Shown: one piece after another, positions 5,633-14,372 of the stretch
How the letters are laid out: the number at the start of each line of letters is the position of its first letter
How positions within the stretch are numbered: position 1 is the first letter of the stretch
Source of the DNA: a virus
IMG/VR virus record: IMGVR_UViG_3300012926_000007
Coordinates: 1 to 44,969 of that record
Direction: 5' to 3' (one strand)
Length of the DNA stretch: 44,969 nucleotides
Position numbers and translations under genes: made by a program
Notes under the pieces: generated by a model
Seen by the model: only the letters and a program-made list of their open reading frames with translations
What the model was told of the DNA's origin: nothing
The model's database searches: none

Positions 5633-5977
5633 TCACTCATCCCCAACAGGTCCAAAGCCTGGCCGTAGCTGAGCGAAACTGCGGGGCGCTCCCGGACTAT
5701 CCCATCGGACCCAATCTGTTCCCGATCCCGAATAACGTCTGCCATCTTTCGATTCGTCTCGGAGCCAATGAAGTTCGCCGAGTGCTCCCGCTGTGATTGC
5801 GTCAACCACGCCCGAGGGCCTGATGTCAAAGAGCTGTTGGAATCCTCTGACTGCGCGTACGGTGGGTTCATCGATGACTCCTGTGCGAGGTAGGCGGAGC
5901 AAGAGCTGCACTGTATCCACTGCCGGTCCCGTGGCCATGGGCCACAGGTCTTCCTTCCACCAGGCCGGCGTCTCCAT
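5633..5977 (-). CDS. Peptidoglycan-binding domain protein
   Basis: ATG at 5977 has GGAGGG about 8 bases upstream. Residues about 15-55 match PG_binding_1: VDTVQLLLRLPRTGVIDEPT, then VRAVRGFQQLFDIRPSGVVDAITAGALGEL, the usual three-helix pattern around a G-hydrophobic-D/V turn. The rest is polar and unstructured by eye. The product ends just before the lysin start. A free wall-binding module next to a lysin catalytic gene suggests a split (two-polypeptide) lysin. The start overlaps the 3' part of the preceding gene by about 110 bases. Confidence 0.75.
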   Translation of the reverse strand: METPAWWKEDLWPMATGPAVDTVQLLLRLPRTGVIDEPTVRAVRGFQQLFDIRPSGVVDAITAGALGELHWLRDESKDGRRYSGSGTDWVRWDSPGAPRSFAQLRPGFGPVGDE

Positions 5978-6179
5978 TGAGTTTTCCCTCCAAGCAGCTG
6001 ATACGCTTGCCCTGCTCTTCGTTCTGACGCTCAAGGAGGAGAACCTTCTTCTCTAAGGCTGTGATGAAAGCTGCCTGATCGGCGATGGTCTGCTTCTTCA
6101 GATTGTTTCTGCCGACAGTGATGGCCGCAGCCAGTGCACACGCGTAAGCCGCGATGTCGATGAGATCCTTGGTGTGCAC
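5868..6179 (-). CDS. Membrane-anchored coiled-coil protein, possible lysis accessory
   Basis: GTG at 6179 follows a G-rich site. The product begins with hydrophobic helix LIDIAAYACALAAAITVG, then the strong coiled coil AFITALEKKVLLLERQNEEQGKRISCLE. A one-span protein with a heptad-repeat tail just before the lysin genes could be a spanin-like or holin-like accessory; this is inference. The last 35 or so codons overlap the peptidoglycan-binding gene in another frame and look low in complexity. Confidence 0.55.
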   Translation of the reverse strand: MHTKDLIDIAAYACALAAAITVGRNNLKKQTIADQAAFITALEKKVLLLERQNEEQGKRISCLEGKLNGDAGLVEGRPVAHGHGTGSGYSAALAPPTSHRSHR

Positions 6180-6190
6180 GGGCCCCCTAT

Positions 6191-8245
6191 TTAAGCAACG
6201 ACACGGCACACGAGAATGATGTAACCGCCATGAGCATCGGAGTCTGCGCCGCCACCGGTTCCAGTCTTGGCGAGTTCCGGTGACTGCTGTTCAAACTTGT
6301 AGTCGTCCACAATGACCAGGTTGGCGTCACCATAGTTGAGATCCTGGAAGAGCACGAGGTTGCCGGAAGACGTCAAGGCCTCCAGCTGTTTCAGCCGGGC
6401 GAAAGCATAGCCATCGGTGCCGGAAGGGTTACCGTAGCGGTCTACCTCACGATCGTGGCAGATCAGCGGAATCTGTATGAGGATCTGGCGTGAAACGCCA
6501 GGAAGCCCACGAAGCTGATAGCCGTTCCAAACGGGGCTGGCGTTGGTGCTGACCGTTCCCCGATGCAGGATGAACTTGAATTGCATCCACTCCTGAGCAT
6601 TGCCGACATCGCTGATGAAGAATGGCGTGGTGCTTGAGCTGATGGAAGATCCCGATTGCCCTGAGGCAATCGACGTCAGGTTCATGCTCGGATTTTGTCC
6701 GAACACATCCATAGATCCGTCAGTGATTGTCTGAAAGCGCATGTAGATGTACTTGAAGTGCTTAGGCTCAAGGGTGTTGTAGCGGATCTTCGGCGTGTAA
6801 AGGAAGCCGGTCGTCTGCTTGTTGGCAAGATCAGTCATCCACACTGTGGTGGCCGTGGCGAAAGCCATGGAGCCGGCCAGGGAACCGGAGGTTCCCACAT
6901 TCGCGATGGAGTTGATCGAGCCGTCTAGACCAGTCGTCATGAGATCGTTGGCATAGGGCTGGCTGTTGGTGGAGGTCAGCTGACTCAGATCGACGCGAAC
7001 CAGCATGTCCACCGAAGTGATGTCTGCCGGCTGAGTCCAGCCCTGCTGCGGGATGAGCTTGTTGCCCTGATTGCCGATGAACAGGAACCGGTCATAGCCG
7101 TTGATGGCCTGAACTCCCACAGCAGTGGGATCCTGAACGATGAGCGGACCATAGACCAGATCGCCGTTGATGTTGACCTGCGCGACCCTGAAACCCTTGT
7201 TGGTGCCGATCCCCACGAATGCGCCGATGTAGGCGTACATGCTCAATATCTTCTCACCGGTCGGCATCGTCGCCGTGACGATGCCTGAAGTCAGCGTCGG
7301 CATTGCGCCGCCGCTGTCCAGTGTGAACCTGTGTATCTGACTGATCGCCCCGCCGGCACTTCCGGAAGTCACGATGGCTGTCGGAATCTCGCTGATGTCC
7401 GTGAAGGTGTAAGAGGCGTTCTGGTGTGTGAACTTGGCTGTCGGAAGAACCGGCGGAGCACCGCCTACCAACTCGTAGACACTGTTGTTGAGTGTTGCCA
7501 CAAGGCGACCCTTGACCCATGAGACCACAGCGCTCTGAGTAGCCGGAGTGTTGTTCCAGAGGACTGTTGCAGCGACACCGGGAGTGCTGATGACGCCACG
7601 ATAAATCCCAGTCTTGTCCACGAAGTAGTAGTTGGTGCCGTCGTCCGTGAAGGTGTTGGCCATGCCGGTCATACCAGCCGGCATCGTGTAGGTGTTGGTG
7701 AGCGTGCCCGAAGAGTTGTAGGACTTCAGCGTCCGAGCACCTGTGTCCAGAACGAGAATGCTATCAACACCGGCGATCTGCACACCGCGAACCTTGGTCG
7801 GACCGGTGAGGCCAGTGGCGATGCTCTTGGATGCCTGCAACAGCGAGACCTGACCGGGAGTCCCCAGCGTGTCCAGACCTTCAGAGTAGTAATAGCGCTG
7901 GCTCAGTGTGCTGTCTGTGGTCGTGTCGAGGAACTGAACGCCGGCACCCTGACCGAATGCGCTCTGAGAGCGCAACCACCAGCCGTAGATGGACTGCTCT
8001 CCCGGCACCTGCTGGTTGTCGAACTGATCCTTGCGGATCTGTGCAAACGAACGCTCGTAGATTCTGCGGAAGTAGGTTCCTCGCCCGCTCTCGCCGGCCA
8101 GGAAAGGAATGCCACCGATAGCATAGTCGTAGCTGATATCTACGCGTGTGTAGGTGCTGGAAAACGGCCCAGGTATTGGGGACAGGCCAGCTGGCGACGG
8201 CTGGTTGATTCCATTGGCGTTCTGCTGGAACAGCGTCAGAGACAC
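6191..8245 (-). CDS. Probable tail nozzle / tubular protein
   Basis: The 684-residue product is almost entirely beta and carries propeller-like blades: GVQIAGVDSILVLDTGARTL, YYFVDKTGIYRGVIST and KGRLVATLNNSVYELVGG. It lies directly downstream of the adaptor-like gene (9361) and a fibre gene. Large beta-propeller proteins in this position form the tail nozzle of short-tailed phages (T7 gp12, P22 gp10). I see no tape-measure gene anywhere, which supports a short tail. The nozzle assignment rests on fold pattern and context, not a signature motif. A host-binding tail protein is the alternative. Confidence 0.6.
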   Translation of the reverse strand: MSLTLFQQNANGINQPSPAGLSPIPGPFSSTYTRVDISYDYAIGGIPFLAGESGRGTYFRRIYERSFAQIRKDQFDNQQVPGEQSIYGWWLRSQSAFGQGAGVQFLDTTTDSTLSQRYYYSEGLDTLGTPGQVSLLQASKSIATGLTGPTKVRGVQIAGVDSILVLDTGARTLKSYNSSGTLTNTYTMPAGMTGMANTFTDDGTNYYFVDKTGIYRGVISTPGVAATVLWNNTPATQSAVVSWVKGRLVATLNNSVYELVGGAPPVLPTAKFTHQNASYTFTDISEIPTAIVTSGSAGGAISQIHRFTLDSGGAMPTLTSGIVTATMPTGEKILSMYAYIGAFVGIGTNKGFRVAQVNINGDLVYGPLIVQDPTAVGVQAINGYDRFLFIGNQGNKLIPQQGWTQPADITSVDMLVRVDLSQLTSTNSQPYANDLMTTGLDGSINSIANVGTSGSLAGSMAFATATTVWMTDLANKQTTGFLYTPKIRYNTLEPKHFKYIYMRFQTITDGSMDVFGQNPSMNLTSIASGQSGSSISSSTTPFFISDVGNAQEWMQFKFILHRGTVSTNASPVWNGYQLRGLPGVSRQILIQIPLICHDREVDRYGNPSGTDGYAFARLKQLEALTSSGNLVLFQDLNYGDANLVIVDDYKFEQQSPELAKTGTGGGADSDAHGGYIILVCRVVA

Positions 8246-8257
8246 AAGAACTCCAAA

Positions 8258-9352
8258 TTAGCCAAGACCGGCCCAGGTTATGGCAGCGCCGAGGTTGTTT
8301 GTGCCCAGCGTGACGCTGGAAGGAAGCGACGTATTACCGCCGGCCGCACTGGTGCTGTTTCGGAAAGGCGCGACAGTGTTGATGCTTATCAGCTGCCCAG
8401 AAACACCCGAGGTGAGCCCAGCAAACTGTGGCGGGGTCGTGCCGTTCGAAACCCAAGCAACGTAGTAGTCTCCCGGCTCCAAGGTCGGGTTGGCCACCAA
8501 AGCCATGCTCTTGGCTCCGATAGAGTTCCAGGTGCCAGACTGGTCGTTGGTGACTGCCACACGGGTACCGGCCGAGTTGTAGATGCCCGCAAAACACTGA
8601 CCTGCGGTCAGTGTAGCCCCAGCAACGCCCACGAACATGAAAATCTTGGACGGCACGGTGAGAACCGGCAAGGTAATCTTGGAATATCCGATGAAGCCCG
8701 CGGCCAGTGTAATAGAGTTTGCCGCAGAAACCGTATCGTACGTCCAACCGAACAGGCTGTTGGTGAAAGCTGACGTCGCAGGCGGAGTGACCTGAAAAGA
8801 AGTTCCGGCAGCGTCACGGAGTTGCAGAACACCGGCATTGGACGACATAGCCAGATCTGTGCCTGTGGGGCTGCCAGGCGCTGTAGAACCGATAACAGGG
8901 CGATCGATCTTAGGTGTGGTGTAGGTTGCACCACCAGGGACAGTGCCCGTAATGGTCGGAGCGGTCAGGGTCTTGTTGGTCAACGTCTGAGTCTGGATGT
9001 CACCGACAACAGCGGCTCCGCCGGTGAGGCCATGAACGTTGGTGCTTGCGTCAATGTGGCTTCGAGCTTCGCGGAAGTCCCTGCCGATGTCGGCATGCGT
9101 TACGGTGGCTCCGATACCGTGGGCAAAACCCACGGTGCCATCAATATTGCGTGTGACAGTCCAGTTCACACCGGCTACGGCAGTGACGTCCACAGGCTCC
9201 TGAAGAGACGTGCCAATTTCGAACACGGCCGTGAATGGCACTGCCGGCCAGCCTGATGCGCTCTGCACCTGAATAGCCGTGGCGGAGGCATTGATGCCGG
9301 AGACAAGCGTAGTCTGTGGAACATTTGTCGCGTAGTTTTGCCCAGTTGGCAT
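8258..9352 (-). CDS. Tail fibre / tail spike-like protein
   Basis: The 364-residue protein has a fibre-type N-terminus (TTLVSGINASATAIQVQSAS, WTVTRNIDGTVGFAHGIG, VTHADIGRDFREA), as in many actinophage minor tail proteins. A collagen-like threonine region with QTLTNKTLTAPTITGTV, a common fibre-shaft repeat, follows. The C-terminal 170 residues look like a jelly-roll or carbohydrate-binding module (GDYYVAWVSNGTTPPQF). It probably attaches through the N-terminus and binds the host with the C-terminus. It sits between the adaptor-like and nozzle-like genes. Confidence 0.75.
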   Translation of the reverse strand: MPTGQNYATNVPQTTLVSGINASATAIQVQSASGWPAVPFTAVFEIGTSLQEPVDVTAVAGVNWTVTRNIDGTVGFAHGIGATVTHADIGRDFREARSHIDASTNVHGLTGGAAVVGDIQTQTLTNKTLTAPTITGTVPGGATYTTPKIDRPVIGSTAPGSPTGTDLAMSSNAGVLQLRDAAGTSFQVTPPATSAFTNSLFGWTYDTVSAANSITLAAGFIGYSKITLPVLTVPSKIFMFVGVAGATLTAGQCFAGIYNSAGTRVAVTNDQSGTWNSIGAKSMALVANPTLEPGDYYVAWVSNGTTPPQFAGLTSGVSGQLISINTVAPFRNSTSAAGGNTSLPSSVTLGTNNLGAAITWAGLG

Positions 9353-9360
9353 GTCACACC

Positions 9361-10257
9361 CTAGAAATCATAGTGCGAAGGACGCGGGTAGCGATCCCTC
9401 AGCTTGCGTGCTTCCTGCTCAAGGCGGTCCTTGTAGAGCGTGCCGAAGTAGCTGGAGATCCTTGAGGCACTGCCAGGCTGAACATACTGCGCGCGCTCGG
9501 AGGCTTCGACGGAACTGATGGCGAGGCGTGACGCCTCGAACTGCACTACCAGCTTCATACAGGCCGAATAGACGATGACATCCTGAGAGGTTGCCGGAAG
9601 TCCGGTGACGCCAGCAAAATCATCAGTGTCGTTGACGAGTTCTGTTGGTTCCTTCTGGTAGGTCACGAAGATCTGCCGGCCAGGAACGATATCGTCGGAG
9701 AGGAACAGCGACTTTCCAGTGGGGAAGTCTGTAGGACTTCCCTGTCCAACGAAGCGCCAGCTACGGCAGAAAGGCCAGACGTGCGAAGGTCCGATCAGCT
9801 GGTTCTGGACACTAATGACTTCTTCGGCATCCGTAGGCAGCGGGTATTCGTAAACCACCGAGATCTTCGGGAAGGAAGTGGTGTTGACTGCCCACAGATC
9901 CGGATAGACAGAGCGTATGGCGTCGTTAATGGCCTGCTTGATCCAGACGTTCGGCCAGGTGACGTTGTTCTCGATGCGCGTATTGGCACCCCAGGCAACG
10001 GGAGTGGTGTTCTGCCAACCTCGGGCGAAAGGATCTACCGTAATGGTGTTGAGCGTCTGATTGACGCTCTTGATGAGAATGAGCTCGCTGTTCCCGATCT
10101 CGGCAACACCGCGCGAAATCTGCGTGGCGTCATTCACAGTCAGCGTGGTGTCCGTGGTGAGGATGGGTGCGGTCAGGTAAGCCCACTGCTGCTGATTCTG
10201 CGAGAAGCCCTGAACAAGCTGCTTGACGCGGTTGACGAGGTCTTGGAGCTGCGGCAT
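9361..10257 (-). CDS. Probable head-tail adaptor / tail tubular protein
   Basis: The 298-residue product begins with a helix (QDLVNRVKQLVQGFSQNQQQW), passes through a small beta domain (TTDTTLTVNDATQIS), then WIKQAINDAIRSVYPDLW, a pattern typical of adaptor proteins that bind below the portal. It ends in a helical basic segment (YKDRLEQEARKLRDRYP). It sits near the structural genes and before the probable nozzle, as in T7- and P22-like phages. The role is inferred from architecture and context. Confidence 0.6.
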   Translation of the reverse strand: MPQLQDLVNRVKQLVQGFSQNQQQWAYLTAPILTTDTTLTVNDATQISRGVAEIGNSELILIKSVNQTLNTITVDPFARGWQNTTPVAWGANTRIENNVTWPNVWIKQAINDAIRSVYPDLWAVNTTSFPKISVVYEYPLPTDAEEVISVQNQLIGPSHVWPFCRSWRFVGQGSPTDFPTGKSLFLSDDIVPGRQIFVTYQKEPTELVNDTDDFAGVTGLPATSQDVIVYSACMKLVVQFEASRLAISSVEASERAQYVQPGSASRISSYFGTLYKDRLEQEARKLRDRYPRPSHYDF

Positions 10258-10260
10258 CTA

Positions 10261-10626
10261 TTAGCCTCCGGTGAAGACAGCCACCGCTGAAGTGGCTCCA
10301 TTGAAATGCAGGGTCAGCGTGGTCGTTCCGGTGCCCTTCGGATTCAGATGGACTTCGTGGTCCGTGGTGGAAGTAGAGTTAGATCCGAGGAGAGCAAGGA
10401 GTCCGATAGCTGGCGTAGCCAGTGCCAACTGAGCCACAATGGTCCCGTCCGCCAGAGAGTTGTCATTCGAAATGGAGACGTAAGGCTTGGCAGTCTTACT
10501 GGAATCACCGATGAGACCTGTGAGCGCAGCCGAAAGTGACACCATTCCGTTGACAATACCGGCCGCGTAAGGAACTGTGATTGTGCCGTTGTCCGAATCC
10601 GTAGATCCGCCAATAGGGTTGGCCAT
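10261..10626 (-). CDS. Small structural protein, decoration- or fibre-like
   Basis: The 121-residue product is Ser/Thr/Gly/Ala-rich with no cysteines and a beta-strand C-terminus (TTTLTLHFNGATSAVAVF). Its composition matches the neighbouring virion genes. It is packed tightly between two structural genes. I cannot assign a precise role; a capsid decoration or stabilising protein is the most likely. Confidence 0.6.
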   Translation of the reverse strand: MANPIGGSTDSDNGTITVPYAAGIVNGMVSLSAALTGLIGDSSKTAKPYVSISNDNSLADGTIVAQLALATPAIGLLALLGSNSTSTTDHEVHLNPKGTGTTTLTLHFNGATSAVAVFTGG

Positions 10627-11457
10627 TTAGAATCCGCTCACCTTCACGTTGACGTTTCCGCCCACAAAGTTTGTAGTAACGTCCGCGCGCCAGTACCGAA
10701 TTGCGGCAAGGTTGTTGCCAGCGGCGGCCGGACTTACCAGGGCAGATCCTGGAGCAGTGGCAGAGAGAACACCCGACGTAACGGTCAGAGCGGCCGGTCC
10801 TGCATAGATGGAGGCTGTGGTGAGTGCCACAAAAGTGATGTTGTCGACTGAACCGAAGAACGTGACTGCGCCGGCGCTCACGCCGGCACCCGCGACCACC
10901 TGAAAGATGGCCGACTGGCAGGCTGCACCGAAATCAGCAACAGTCCCGGTAACCGTGGTCGTAGCGTTGGTAAGGCTCTGGATCGGGTTGACTGAGCCTT
11001 CGGCGACTCGCCAGCCGGGAGTCAGGGCTGTGTTGGAGGTTCCCTGGTTGACGGTCGTGGCGGGCGCTGTTCCACCACCCGTAGAAACAATCGGATACTG
11101 GCTCGCCGTGGCGTAGACGTTGACAGTCGGTGCGGTACCGCCGGAGACAGCAGTACAGCGAGCACGGAGGTTGGTGAAAGGAACCAGACCGGTAGAGAAC
11201 TGCGTTTCACCGGCGACCAGTGTGGTTGTTGCCAGGGTTGTCCAGGTGGCACCGTCATAGGTGCCTTCCAGAAGGATGGTGAAAGAGGCCGGCGCCCCAG
11301 TGACCACGGTCGTGACCATGGCATAAGTCATTCCGACGCCACAGTCCCAGACAGTCTGGGGAGAGTTGGCCGGATTGAGGACGCCCACAACGAGGGACAC
11401 CACGCCGGTGGTGAAAGTCTGATTTTCCGTAATGGAGGCTGAGCTGTTGCTAGCCAC
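10627..11457 (-). CDS. Virion surface protein with two beta-sandwich repeats
   Basis: The 276-residue protein has two Ig-like or discoidin-like halves (about residues 15-120 and 160-276). Each includes a W/F-containing strand and a 'S.D..TF' type turn (FTILLEGTYDGATWTTL against VTFFGSVDNITFVAL). Ala/Thr/Val-rich and cysteine-poor, it fits a head decoration or fibre protein. A host-glycan binding role is possible. Confidence 0.6.
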   Translation of the reverse strand: MASNSSASITENQTFTTGVVSLVVGVLNPANSPQTVWDCGVGMTYAMVTTVVTGAPASFTILLEGTYDGATWTTLATTTLVAGETQFSTGLVPFTNLRARCTAVSGGTAPTVNVYATASQYPIVSTGGGTAPATTVNQGTSNTALTPGWRVAEGSVNPIQSLTNATTTVTGTVADFGAACQSAIFQVVAGAGVSAGAVTFFGSVDNITFVALTTASIYAGPAALTVTSGVLSATAPGSALVSPAAAGNNLAAIRYWRADVTTNFVGGNVNVKVSGF

Positions 11458-11830
11458 GGGCTGTCTCCCTGATCACTTGCATATCATTGGTTTTGTCGAT
11501 CTCGGCGGTTACCGCCTTGACCATGTCGTGGGAGACAGCATCGAATCCGCCCTTGCCGTCCGGAGCGACATCGAAGTCAGTGCCGTAGCGCATGCCGTGC
11601 TTCTCGGATTGGTCCATGGCGAACTGGATCTTGTTCATACCGGTGCCGTCCGGCTGGATGCCCGCATCGCGGGCAGTCTTGTAGAGGTCCAGTTCCCGAT
11701 CCCACAACTTCTGTCGGGAGGCATCCGCGCCGTAAGCAGACCGGCAATACCCAACCATTTGGCGTTTCCCCCTCAGACAGGCACCGTAGGAAGCGCAGTT
11801 CTTTGTAGGACATCCGCTAGAACACGCCAT
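11450..11830 (-). CDS. Structural-operon protein with N-terminal cysteine motif
   Basis: The 126-residue product starts MACSSGCPTKNCASYGACLRG, then YCRSAYGADASRQKLWDRELDLY, and later GIQPDGTGMNKI. Proteins with 'CPT...SYG.CLR' and 'QKKWDRELD.Y..AR..GIQP' are, as I recall, frequent in Streptomyces phages within the virion gene block. Their function is unknown. The five clustered cysteines suggest metal or disulfide stabilisation. It overlaps the genes on both sides. Confidence 0.65.
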   Translation of the reverse strand: MACSSGCPTKNCASYGACLRGKRQMVGYCRSAYGADASRQKLWDRELDLYKTARDAGIQPDGTGMNKIQFAMDQSEKHGMRYGTDFDVAPDGKGGFDAVSHDMVKAVTAEIDKTNDMQVIRETARG

Positions 11831-12210
11831 TAGTCGAAAGCGCCAGAGGTCACGTGCGGGGCATAGCCGTTGGGCGAGTTCTCAGAGAACTCGCAGCCGA
11901 CCGAGTAGATGGTGTTGCTCAGCACCTTGCGCTCGTCCAGGTTCATCAGGTGGAGATCGCCACCGGTGTAGCCGTCGTGGTTGCTCATGTAGGCCGGCTC
12001 GCGGCGGTCCTTGACGTAATCCTTGCCGGGGTCAGCACCGCGGGTGCTGCCCATCTCCCGTGACTTCTGGCCAGGGTTGTAGGCAAAGTGGATTTCGGTC
12101 CAAGGACCGTCCATGGGAGTGAGCAGAGTATTCACACCGTTTTCAGAAGTGTGTCCGGGGTGCTCATCCGGATTCATGCCGAACCTGACGGTCCCAGCCT
12201 TACCGCTCAT
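11830..12210 (-). CDS. Structural-operon hypothetical protein
   Basis: 126 residues, polar and rich in His, Asp and Gly (FGMNPDEHPGHTSENGV, YMSNHDGYTGGDLHLMNLDERKVL). No known domain recognised. Its first ATG directly follows the stop of the basic protein gene upstream. The His/Asp content could bind metal. It is likely a minor virion component by position. Confidence 0.6.
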   Translation of the reverse strand: MSGKAGTVRFGMNPDEHPGHTSENGVNTLLTPMDGPWTEIHFAYNPGQKSREMGSTRGADPGKDYVKDRREPAYMSNHDGYTGGDLHLMNLDERKVLSNTIYSVGCEFSENSPNGYAPHVTSGAFD

Positions 12211-12212
12211 CT

Positions 12213-12458
12213 TTAGTAGACTCCTTGACCCATGGGGCCTGGCCCCTGATATGGAATAGATCCACTGCCGTTCTTCGGACCGAGTGGACCGGGCCGGTTC
12301 TGATCGCCGGTGCTCTTGGGCTTAGCGCCCTGTGTGGGCGGCCTGGTGGACTTGGCAGGCTGCTTCGCAGCCTTCGGCTTCGGAACGCCCTTCTTCACGA
12401 CCGCCAGACGCTTGACCGCCTTGACCGGGCTCTTGTTGGTCTTCTTACCCTGTGCCAT
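12213..12458 (-). CDS. Small basic Lys/Pro-rich protein (81 aa)
   Basis: The N-terminal 45 residues are very Lys-rich (MAQGKKTNKSPVKAVKRLAV, then KPKAAKQPAKSTRPP). The C-terminal part is Gly/Pro-rich and probably disordered. The composition resembles histone-like tails, so a packaged DNA-binding protein or disordered capsid peptide is plausible. No catalytic motif. Confidence 0.6.
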   Translation of the reverse strand: MAQGKKTNKSPVKAVKRLAVVKKGVPKPKAAKQPAKSTRPPTQGAKPKSTGDQNRPGPLGPKNGSGSIPYQGPGPMGQGVY

Positions 12459-12466
12459 AGCAGCTC

Positions 12467-13399
12467 CTAAAACAAAGCCTGGAAATCGCCACCGACGCCG
12501 GCATTGAGAATGTTGGTGCGGTCCGTCAGGCTGATCGCCTGGTTGTTGGTGAAGACCTGCGTGGCTGCCGCCACGTCATCCGTCGATAGATAGCGCCTGG
12601 CCACGAACACACCGCTGTTGTTGAGGACCGTGAAAAACCTGTTGATCCTGTAACGAGCCATCAGACGATTGTCGGACATGGGCCCCTCTTCGATGTACGG
12701 AGGGTTGTAGACGAGCAGGCCTGAATCCGACACGGAAGCCGCTTGCACCATCAGCGAGGTACGTCCGGAAGACAGTGTGAACGTCGGCGCGTATCGCGCC
12801 GGATTGGAAGCCCTTGAGAACACCGCTATCGTCATCCCTGCGGGGCTCGCAAGAGTCGTCTGGGCAACCAGGCTGGCGAAGCCGTCAGAGTCCGTTACAG
12901 AGGCTGTGGAGCCGTTTGCGAAGACACCGTGAAAAGACATGCTGCCGGCCATCTTCAGTGGGGAAGCCTTAATGGTGTTGGCGCTGTCCTGTGCCAGGGC
13001 GTAGATGTTGTGTTCCAGCTGAGCCGAGAGGCTCGCGCCGTCCAAGACGACTGCCACCGCGACAGCGTTGGCGCTGGGAAGATCCTTGTCGCCGATGCCC
13101 AAGGTCGGAGCAGGAATGAATGTGAAGGCGACTGAGCCTCCGCTGTCGGAGGCGTTCCAGGTGTGATACCACGTGCTCATGGTGGCCGAATCGGGACTCC
13201 TGGCGGATTCCATCTTGAACCAGGGATTGGGCGTCTGCCCGAATTCGGTGGTGTAGTTGGGCTGGCGAGTGATGATCTCGTTGTCTACACCGATGAAGAC
13301 CAGCACCAAGTCCCCCACTGCCGGGGTTCCGCCAAGCGAGACTGTCATAGAGGTGGCTGCGGACGCCGTGGATACGGCGGAGAACTTGATACTGGTCAT
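12467..13399 (-). CDS. Virion structural protein downstream of the capsid gene
   Basis: The 310-residue protein has beta-rich, Ser/Thr/Ala-rich sequence for the first 200 residues (MTVSLGGTPAVGDLVLVFIGVDN, WYHTWNASDSGGSVAFTF), then a more helical C-terminus (RYRINRFFTVLNNSGVFVARRYLSTDD). It lies 10 bases after the major capsid gene. The pattern recalls head fibres or decoration proteins. I cannot name it with certainty. Confidence 0.6.
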   Translation of the reverse strand: MTSIKFSAVSTASAATSMTVSLGGTPAVGDLVLVFIGVDNEIITRQPNYTTEFGQTPNPWFKMESARSPDSATMSTWYHTWNASDSGGSVAFTFIPAPTLGIGDKDLPSANAVAVAVVLDGASLSAQLEHNIYALAQDSANTIKASPLKMAGSMSFHGVFANGSTASVTDSDGFASLVAQTTLASPAGMTIAVFSRASNPARYAPTFTLSSGRTSLMVQAASVSDSGLLVYNPPYIEEGPMSDNRLMARYRINRFFTVLNNSGVFVARRYLSTDDVAAATQVFTNNQAISLTDRTNILNAGVGGDFQALF

Positions 13400-13409
13400 T
13401 CAATCATTC

Positions 13410-14360
13410 TTACGTATTGTGGATCGAGCTCGTCGTGCGAACCTGGTACAGAGCTGCCTGACGGTAGATGCTCCAGCCGGCCACGCCGTACCAGCCGATC
13501 GGACGTGCGCGCATCAGCTTGTCGACGACAGGACCGACCACCACGTGGAACTCTTCCGCCACAGCCTCGGCAAGTGCCTGCTGACCAGCGAAGAGCGTGT
13601 AGAACACGCGGGTAGAGGCCGAACCGGTGGTGTCATTGAAGGCACGCGGAGTCTCGACGAAGAACGCACCCTCGTACTCACCGATCTCGCCGGCCCAGAT
13701 GGAACCGGGAGCGCTGTAGACGTGCGGAGCACGCCAGCCGGCAATGGAGCCGGACTCCGAGCGCAGGTCGTAAGAGACCTCAGGGTGAATAGCAGCCCAG
13801 TAGAGCGAGCCCTTCCGTGGAAGAGCCTTGTTGGTGCGGAGCTTGGTCACGGCCGCGCGAACATCGCGCGACTGCATGATGTCGGTACCGGTGATAGCCG
13901 AGTTGGCACCGGAGTTGATTGTCATAGCGCCACCCGCTTCACGGATGACGTTGGTCCCGCCGACCAGCACATTCAGCACGACCGCGTCAATGGAATCAAC
14001 CATGTTGAACGCGACGATGTTGGCAATAGCCGGGTCGATGTCGGAGAAGCTGAACAGGTTCAGCAGACGGGTGCGAAGGACCGCGTTGCCATATTCCGCG
14101 AGAGTGACCGAAACGGTGGAAGGGTTACCGATCGCGACAGCGTCAGGGTCAACAGTCTCAGTCAGCGTGCTAGTCGCCGTGGAGAGATCGTTGTAGAGGC
14201 TGAAGACAATCGAGGAACCCGGCTTGTCCTGCTGTGCAGCACGCTTGTCTGCCACCTCGCGGTGAAGGGGCTGTGCGCGGAGCTGGAACTCCACCAGTCG
14301 GTCATACGCGGTCTGGACAAGCGCAGCCACAGCCCCGGTAGAGGTGTAGGCATTCGCCAT
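13410..14360 (-). CDS. Major capsid protein, N4-gp56 family type
   Basis: The 316-residue protein has the length and word pattern of N4-gp56-type coat proteins: AYTSTGAVAALVQTAYDRLVEF at the N-terminus, WAAIHPEVSYDLR near 200, WRAPHVYSAPGSIWAGEIGEYEG near 220, then VETPRAF and TLFAGQQALAEA. It directly follows the scaffold-like gene. The family is built on the HK97 fold. No maturation protease gene is evident. The family assignment is from memory of these motifs. Confidence 0.9.
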   Translation of the reverse strand: MANAYTSTGAVAALVQTAYDRLVEFQLRAQPLHREVADKRAAQQDKPGSSIVFSLYNDLSTATSTLTETVDPDAVAIGNPSTVSVTLAEYGNAVLRTRLLNLFSFSDIDPAIANIVAFNMVDSIDAVVLNVLVGGTNVIREAGGAMTINSGANSAITGTDIMQSRDVRAAVTKLRTNKALPRKGSLYWAAIHPEVSYDLRSESGSIAGWRAPHVYSAPGSIWAGEIGEYEGAFFVETPRAFNDTTGSASTRVFYTLFAGQQALAEAVAEEFHVVVGPVVDKLMRARPIGWYGVAGWSIYRQAALYQVRTTSSIHNT

Positions 14361-14372
14361 GTTGTGTATACC

